Of a stretch of DNA of 9,865 bases, positions 6,364 to 9,865 are shown one piece after another; the stretch's first letter is position 1; each line of letters begins with the position of its first letter. The notes below the pieces were generated by a model. It saw nothing but the letters and a program-made list of their open reading frames with translations. It was not told where the DNA came from and searched no databases. The DNA comes from Chryseosolibacter sp966080355 (GTDB taxonomy: Bacteria; Bacteroidota; Bacteroidia; Cytophagales; Cyclobacteriaceae). The position numbers and the translations under genes are program-made. The stretch is taken from the NCBI GenBank assembly GCA_966080355.1, contig CBHROW010000204.1, positions 1 through 9,865 of the forward strand. The letters run 5' to 3'.

Positions 6364-7854
6364 TTACAGTCGATTCTTTTTCCACATGCTGGCGGCAGGT
6401 TGAAGTTGTTGCTTTGACTCGTTGGATTTTCGATTTCCCAAAACATGGATTGCCACAAGGGCCGCAAGGAGGGCTTCGTTTTCTGTTTCTTTTTGCTGAA
6501 GGGCTTCGGGTTTGAAATAATTTTCAACGAAGCGAGTATCGAAATTTCCAGAGCGGAATGCTTCGTGCTCCATCACAAACTTGCAAAAGCCCAGCGTAGT
6601 CTCGAGCCCGGTGATCTCATATTCATCGATGGCGCGTTTCATTTTTTCGATGGCGGCTTCACGTGTTTCGGCCGTGCAAATGAGTTTGGCGATCATCGGA
6701 TCGTAATAAAAAGGAATAGACATTCCCTGCTCAAAACCATCGTCAACCCGAACCCCATGGCCCTGAGGTCGCTTATACGTTTTCAATGTGCCAATGTCGG
6801 GCAGGAAGTTGTTCGCTGGATCTTCAGCGTACACCCGTATTTCAACCGCATGACCTTTCATGGTGAGATCACTTTGTTTGAATGGGAGTTTTTCACCTTC
6901 CGCGACTGCGATCTGAAGTTTCACAAGATCCAATCCCGTGACCTGCTCGGTAACGGGGTGCTCTACCTGCAAACGCGTATTCATCTCGAGAAAATAGAAA
7001 TTCAAATGGTCGTCAAGAATGAATTCAACAGTTCCCGCATTGTAATAACCACATGATTTCACCACGTTGATCGCGGCCTCGCCCATTGCTTTGCGTTTCT
7101 CGGGAGTGAGTACAGCGGATGGCGCTTCTTCAACAACTTTCTGATGCCTGCGCTGAATAGAACATTCGCGCTCGAAAAGATGAACAACGTTTCCATGCTT
7201 GTCACCGAAAACCTGGAACTCGATGTGCCGAGGTTTGGTGATGTATTTTTCAATGAACACCGATCCATCGCCAAACGCAGATTTCGCTTCGCTGATCGCG
7301 CGTTCCATTTGCTCCTGGAATTCTCCTTCGTTTTGTACGATGCGCATCCCTTTACCGCCACCACCCGCGCTGGCTTTGATCAAAACGGGATAGCCGATCT
7401 TCGATGCGATCTTCATTGCTTCCGCGACATCTGTGATAGGCTCTGAAGTCCCTGGAACAAGTGGCACATTGAATTTCGCAACAGCAGCCTTGGCGGCCAG
7501 CTTGCTTCCCATGAGCTCGATCGCTTTCGCGGATGGCCCGACAAAAATGATCTTGTTGTCTTCACATGCCTGAGCGAAATCTTCATTCTCGGAAAGAAAT
7601 CCATAGCCGGGGTGAATGGCATCTGCACCGGTTTGTTTCGCGGCCGCCATGATCTTATCAATGCGAAGGTAAGATTCAGACGAGGCGGGAGGTCCGATGA
7701 AAACCGCCTCATCGGCATATCGAACGTGAAGGGCGTTTCGATCAGCCTCACTGAAGACAGCAACTGTTTTTATGCCCAGTTCTTTCGCGCTTCTCATTAC
7801 ACGCAACGCAATTTCGCCCCGGTTCGCGACAAGCAATTTTCTAATTTTGCCCAT
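6364..7854 (-). CDS. accC: Acetyl/acyl-CoA carboxylase, biotin carboxylase subunit
   Basis: ATP-dependent carboxylation of biotin carried on BCCP, the first half-reaction of acetyl-CoA (or propionyl-CoA) carboxylase, feeding malonyl-CoA to fatty acid synthesis; cytosolic. Seen: LLVANRGEIALRVMR (7-21), the biotin carboxylase N-domain start; HPGYGFLSEN (81-90); the ATP-grasp glycine loop SAGGGGKGM (162-170) after K160; RRHQKVVEEAP (235-245) with K239; EMNTRLQVEHPVTE (290-303) with R294 and E298; and VEIRVYAEDP (337-346) with R340. All key catalytic residues are present. At 496 residues it is about 45 longer than E. coli AccC, with a poorly conserved tail after the core ends near residue 447. 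No biotin carrier gene is adjacent, so BCCP must be elsewhere. A role in a propionyl-CoA carboxylase complex cannot be excluded. Confidence 0.93.
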   Translation of the reverse strand: MGKIRKLLVANRGEIALRVMRSAKELGIKTVAVFSEADRNALHVRYADEAVFIGPPASSESYLRIDKIMAAAKQTGADAIHPGYGFLSENEDFAQACEDNKIIFVGPSAKAIELMGSKLAAKAAVAKFNVPLVPGTSEPITDVAEAMKIASKIGYPVLIKASAGGGGKGMRIVQNEGEFQEQMERAISEAKSAFGDGSVFIEKYITKPRHIEFQVFGDKHGNVVHLFERECSIQRRHQKVVEEAPSAVLTPEKRKAMGEAAINVVKSCGYYNAGTVEFILDDHLNFYFLEMNTRLQVEHPVTEQVTGLDLVKLQIAVAEGEKLPFKQSDLTMKGHAVEIRVYAEDPANNFLPDIGTLKTYKRPQGHGVRVDDGFEQGMSIPFYYDPMIAKLICTAETREAAIEKMKRAIDEYEITGLETTLGFCKFVMEHEAFRSGNFDTRFVENYFKPEALQQKETENEALLAALVAIHVLGNRKSNESKQQLQPAASMWKKNRL

Positions 7855-7873
7855 GGATTTTTCAGGTAAACTG

Positions 7874-7903
7874 CAATGCTAACGATTATTTGGGAGTGAG
7901 CAA
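7874..7903 (-). promoter_or_regulatory. Candidate Bacteroidota-type promoter for accC
   Basis: Reading the minus strand, TTG (7903-7901) is followed after exactly 19 bases by TAGCATTG (7881-7874), which matches TAnnTTTG at all but one position. The -7 element ends 19 bases before the ATG of accC (7854), giving a short leader of roughly a dozen bases. Spacing and position fit the known sigma-ABfr type consensus; no experimental start site is available. Confidence 0.5.
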
Positions 7904-7912
7904 AGCTGGCTC

Positions 7913-7940
7913 CGAGCCACGAGCTGCGAGCTTCGAGCTT
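7913..7940. repeat. 7-bp tandem array, left arm (CGAGCTN units)
   Basis: Four contiguous 7-bp units are seen: CGAGCCA, CGAGCTG, CGAGCTT, CGAGCTT. The block is inverted relative to a second array at 8027-8054. Positions 7921-7940 match the reverse complement of 8036-8055 at 16 of 20 bases, and the inner AGTGCGT (7944-7950) is mirrored by ACGCACT (8017-8023). The AGCT core is self-complementary, which by itself favours inverted matches. Confidence 0.8.
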
Positions 7941-8026
7941 TTTAGTGCGTCTCGGTACATCCATCGCAAAGATCTGGTAACTCTAACGTGAATGTGGAGA
8001 ATGGGCACTAAGCCGCACGCACTTCT

Positions 8027-8054
8027 CGAAGCCCGTAGCTAGAAGCTCACAGCT
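8027..8054. repeat. 7-bp-period array, right arm, inverted relative to 7913-7940
   Basis: Four degenerate 7-bp units are seen: CGAAGCC, CGTAGCT, AGAAGCT, CACAGCT. Read on the other strand they resemble the left array. The last part also forms a tight hairpin on its own, AGAAGCT-CAC-AGCTTCT (8041-8057), 7 bp with a 3-base loop. No T-run follows it, so it is not a typical terminator. Confidence 0.7.
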
Positions 8055-8118
8055 TCTTATGTAAGGAAATCCGCCTGATTTCACTATCCTCACTTCAGGT
8101 AAAACCCGCATTTTTTCT

Positions 8119-8126
8119 TATTTTTG
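8119..8126 (+). promoter_or_regulatory. Promoter -7 element for the alpha-oxoamine synthase gene
   Basis: TATTTTTG is a full match to the Bacteroidota -7 consensus TAnnTTTG. It ends 27 bases before the ATG at 8154, predicting a leader of about 20 bases. No clean TTG lies at the ideal -33 spacing (TTC at 8094-8096 is the nearest). The in-frame TTG codon at 8124 falls inside this element, so it cannot be the translation start if this promoter is used. Confidence 0.6.
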
Positions 8127-8153
8127 CCGGAATTACATAACCTAATTGACGAG

Positions 8154-9410
8154 ATGGTAGACTTATTTGAAAAGCTTAGAATGGAAGCGGGCCCACTGGC
8201 CAAATATTCACACCTTCCTGACGACTATTTCTTCTTCCCGAAACTTGAAGGAGAGATCGGCCCGAGAATGAAATTCAACGGTAAGAATGTGCTGAATTGG
8301 AGCTTGAATAATTACCTCGGTCTGGCCAATCATCCGGAAGTGAGAAAAACCGATGCGGAAGCAGCTGCTCAGTACGGTATGGCGCTACCTATGGGGGCTC
8401 GCATGATGTCGGGTAACTCTGTCAACCATCTTGCCTTCGAACGTCAATTGGCTGAATTTGTAAAGAAAGAAGACGCTATGCTCCTGAACTTCGGTTACCA
8501 GGGCGTGGTGTCTATCATCGATGCGCTTGTCGATCGCAAGGATGTGATCGTTTACGATGCTGAATCGCACGCCTGTATAATCGATGGTGTCAGGCTTCAC
8601 ATGGGTAAGCGTTTCGTCTATGCCCACAACGATATGGATAGCCTCGAGAAGCAGCTTCAGCGTGCTACCAAACTTGCCGATGAAACTGGTGGAGGAATTC
8701 TTGTGATCACCGAGGGTGTATTTGGTATGTCTGGCAAGCAAGGCGATCTGAAAGGCGTTGTTGCTTTGAAAAAGAAATACAATTTCCGTCTCTTCGTTGA
8801 TGATGCTCATGGCTTTGGAACAATGGGTGCAACTGGTGCCGGTGTAGGCGAGGAGCAAGGCGTCCAGGATCAGGTCGACCTTTATTTTTCAACTTTTGCC
8901 AAGTCAATGGCGAGCATCGGTGCCTTCGTTGCCGGTGACAAGCACATCCTGAAATATTTGCGTTACAGCGTTCGCTCGCAGATCTACGCGAAAAGCTTGC
9001 CTATGACGCTGGTTATCGGTGGCATGAAGCGACTGGAGCTGTTGAAAACACGTCCTGAGCTTCGCGAAAATCTATGGAAGATCACCCGTGCCGTTCAGTC
9101 GGGTCTCCGCGAGCGCGGATTCACCCTCGGTAATACAACTTCTCCTGTTACTCCCGTGCTTTTCAAAGGCGGAGTTGGTGAAGCAGCCAATATGTCGATG
9201 GATTTGCGCGAAAACTTCAATATTTTCTGTTCTGTGGTCATCTATCCTGTTGTTCCTAAGGACGTTATCATGTTCCGAATCATCCCGACCGCTTCTCATA
9301 CAATGGCCGATGTTGAAGAGACTCTGACCGCCTTTTCTAAGCTCAAAGAGAAGCTCGACAATGGGTTTTACAAGCAGGAGGTACTGGTGTCAGTGACCAA
9401 GGGAGTTTAA
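8154..9410 (+). CDS. Alpha-oxoamine synthase (PLP-dependent; serine palmitoyltransferase-like or cysteate acyltransferase)
   Basis: Fold-type I PLP enzyme of 418 residues in the family of 8-amino-7-oxononanoate synthase (BioF), KBL, ALA synthase and serine palmitoyltransferase. It would condense an acyl thioester with an amino acid, losing CO2, in the cytosol. Seen: LNWSLNNYLGLANHPEV (47-63); the substrate-binding segment MGARMMSGN (80-88); ESHACIIDG with PLP-stacking H139 (137-145); VDDAHGFGTMG with D216 and H219 (215-225); and the Schiff-base lysine K250 in STFAKSMASIGAF (246-258). In Bacteroidota, relatives make 3-ketosphinganine from serine or 3-ketocapnine from cysteate; which applies here cannot be decided by eye. 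A biotin-pathway BioF role is less likely because no bio genes are nearby. ATG 8154 is preferred over TTG 8124, which lies in the promoter -7 box. Divergent accC supports a lipid role. Confidence 0.88.
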   Translation: MVDLFEKLRMEAGPLAKYSHLPDDYFFFPKLEGEIGPRMKFNGKNVLNWSLNNYLGLANHPEVRKTDAEAAAQYGMALPMGARMMSGNSVNHLAFERQLAEFVKKEDAMLLNFGYQGVVSIIDALVDRKDVIVYDAESHACIIDGVRLHMGKRFVYAHNDMDSLEKQLQRATKLADETGGGILVITEGVFGMSGKQGDLKGVVALKKKYNFRLFVDDAHGFGTMGATGAGVGEEQGVQDQVDLYFSTFAKSMASIGAFVAGDKHILKYLRYSVRSQIYAKSLPMTLVIGGMKRLELLKTRPELRENLWKITRAVQSGLRERGFTLGNTTSPVTPVLFKGGVGEAANMSMDLRENFNIFCSVVIYPVVPKDVIMFRIIPTASHTMADVEETLTAFSKLKEKLDNGFYKQEVLVSVTKGV

Positions 9411-9428
9411 AAAAAATGCGTTTTTGGG

Positions 9429-9456
9429 TTGTTTTTTAAGGTTTTTATTTAATTTG
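9429..9456 (+). promoter_or_regulatory. Candidate promoter for the Hc1 histone-like gene
   Basis: TTG (9429-9431) is followed after 17 bases by TTAATTTG (9449-9456), one mismatch from TAnnTTTG. It lies in the AT-rich 85-base spacer after the alpha-oxoamine synthase stop. The predicted leader is about 30 bases, and the stretch just before the ATG is A-rich, a feature of well-translated Bacteroidota genes. Confidence 0.45.
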
Positions 9457-9495
9457 GCATAGGAAACTAATTTTTCAATCTAAAAACCAAATACA

Positions 9496-9672
9496 ATGCA
9501 AAAATTTGAAGAGCTCAAAGCCCTTATTGCTTCACTGGAAGGTGATGCAGACAAGTTCTACAACAAGGGTAATAGCGCTGCCGGTACCCGGGTTAGAAAG
9601 GGTATGCAAGACTTAAAAAACATTGCTCAGGCAATCAGAGCTGAAGTTCAGGACATTAAGAACAAAGCTTAG
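9496..9672 (+). CDS. Histone H1-like protein, Hc1 family
   Basis: Small protein of 58 residues, MQKFEELKAL... to ...VQDIKNKA, matching the Bacteroidota group of the chlamydial Hc1 (histone H1-like) family, a nucleoid-associated DNA-binding protein. Seen: a predicted helical N-terminal part (MQKFEELKALIASLEGDADKF, split here as residues 1-10 and 11-21), the conserved core YNKGNSAAGTRVRKGMQDLK (22-41) with basic R32, R34 and K35, and a final helix ending in a lysine-containing tail (53-58). Unlike chlamydial Hc1 it lacks a long lysine-rich C-terminal domain, but this compact length is usual in Bacteroidota. It has its own promoter candidate and is followed by a strong terminator, so it is probably monocistronic and well expressed. 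Role in chromosome compaction or general regulation is inferred from the family. Confidence 0.88.
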   Translation: MQKFEELKALIASLEGDADKFYNKGNSAAGTRVRKGMQDLKNIAQAIRAEVQDIKNKA

Positions 9673-9709
9673 TCGCTGAATTTTTCAATTTTTGAAATAA
9701 TTAAATAGG

Positions 9710-9744
9710 GGATAATCCGATGGTGGGTTATCCTTTACTTTTTT
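9710..9744 (+). terminator. Rho-independent terminator after the Hc1 gene
   Basis: A 9-bp stem pairs GGATAATCC (9710-9718) with GGGTTATCC (9725-9733), including one G-U pair, around a 6-base loop GATGGT. It is followed by TTTACTTTTTT (9734-9744). It begins 37 bases after the Hc1 stop codon and is in the right orientation to end that transcript. Confidence 0.85.
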
Positions 9745-9865
9745 AGGTCGACACCAACTACGCGTGGCGATCTTCGACATTCAACATTTCTTGTTCCCTG
9801 TTACTACTGTCGGGGAAAATTCATCAGAACTTTTAACGCGATCACTTCGATTAAATCTTTTGTCG
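9745..9865. other. Unassigned right edge of the window
   Basis: No feature can be fixed here. One plus-strand frame is open to the window end, and two minus-strand frames enter from the right and stop at 9781-9783 and 9804-9806. The latter would end ...VLMNFPRQ and could be the C-terminus of a convergent gene. None is long enough to recognise. Confidence 0.3.

Larger units (their letters stand above)
7855..8153. other. Divergent intergenic region between accC and the alpha-oxoamine synthase gene
   Basis: This 299-base spacer has no convincing reading frame. It holds a candidate promoter for accC (7874-7903), two inverted 7-bp-period repeat blocks (7913-7940 and 8027-8054), a compact hairpin AGAAGCT-CAC-AGCTTCT (8041-8057), a 10-base direct repeat TTCAGGTAAA (7861-7870 and 8094-8103), and a promoter -7 element for the rightward gene (8119-8126). 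Confidence 0.7.

Noticed and set aside
8041..8057. Terminator hairpin in the accC spacer
   Set aside because: The 7-bp stem is good, but no T-run follows on either strand and no gene ends there.
7913..8060. CRISPR array
   Set aside because: The repeats are 7 bp, degenerate and contiguous without spacers, and one block is inverted; no cas genes are present.
8124..8153. TTG start giving a 10-residue longer alpha-oxoamine synthase
   Set aside because: The TTG lies inside a perfect TAnnTTTG promoter element (8119-8126), and the ATG at 8154 begins the conserved N-terminus.
9411..9442. Terminator after the alpha-oxoamine synthase gene
   Set aside because: There are A- and T-runs but no stable G+C stem; only a weak A/T pairing around ATGCG.
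9738..9865. Start of a new plus-strand gene at the right edge
   Set aside because: An open frame exists, but it is short, has no clear start or recognisable sequence, and opposing frames are also open at the edge.

Overview
The window looks like a chromosomal segment from a member of the Bacteroidota, most likely a Cytophagales-type gliding or environmental lineage. Four things point there. A short Hc1-type histone H1-like gene sits at the right end. An alpha-oxoamine synthase of the sphingolipid/sulfonolipid type lies next to it. Several start regions carry sequences matching or resembling the Bacteroidota promoter (TTG, then about 17-23 bases, then TAnnTTTG), with A-rich leaders instead of strong Shine-Dalgarno sites. 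The short tandem repeats between genes also fit. No tRNA, rRNA, CRISPR array, transposase or phage gene was seen. The lineage is inferred from gene families and promoter style, not from a search.

Left part (1-3495): a surface-glycan region made of two divergent gene pairs. Two family-4 glycosyltransferases read leftward from about 1801. The second one stops after its N-terminal domain plus the very beginning of the C-terminal domain. An FkbM-type methyltransferase and a family-2 glycosyltransferase read rightward from 1895. Within each pair the genes overlap by 4 bases, so each pair is probably translationally coupled. Together they look like part of a polysaccharide (EPS, O-antigen or LPS core) assembly locus.

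Middle part (3489-6288): a leftward three-gene operon with 1-4 base overlaps: a DUF1015 protein, the Maf nucleotide pyrophosphatase, and a membrane protein related to CPBP/Rce1 proteases with altered catalytic motifs. Its last gene runs tail to tail into the family-2 glycosyltransferase with a 7-base overlap. An 8-bp tandem repeat abuts the DUF1015 start codon.

Right part (6364-9865): accC (biotin carboxylase, leftward) and a PLP-dependent alpha-oxoamine synthase (rightward) diverge from a roughly 300-base region. That region holds a promoter candidate for each gene and a pair of inverted 7-bp-period repeat arrays. AccC helps supply malonyl-CoA for fatty acids. The alpha-oxoamine synthase is expected to join a fatty acyl group to an amino acid (serine or cysteate), the first step of sphingolipid or sulfonolipid (capnine) synthesis, so the pair is metabolically linked. 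The Hc1 gene follows with its own promoter candidate and a clear intrinsic terminator. The last ~120 bases cannot be assigned.

No clearly new multi-gene system was found. The best leads are the repeat structures at 6291-6330 and 7913-8054, the degenerate CPBP motifs, the DUF1015-maf-CPBP operon, and the truncated glycosyltransferase.
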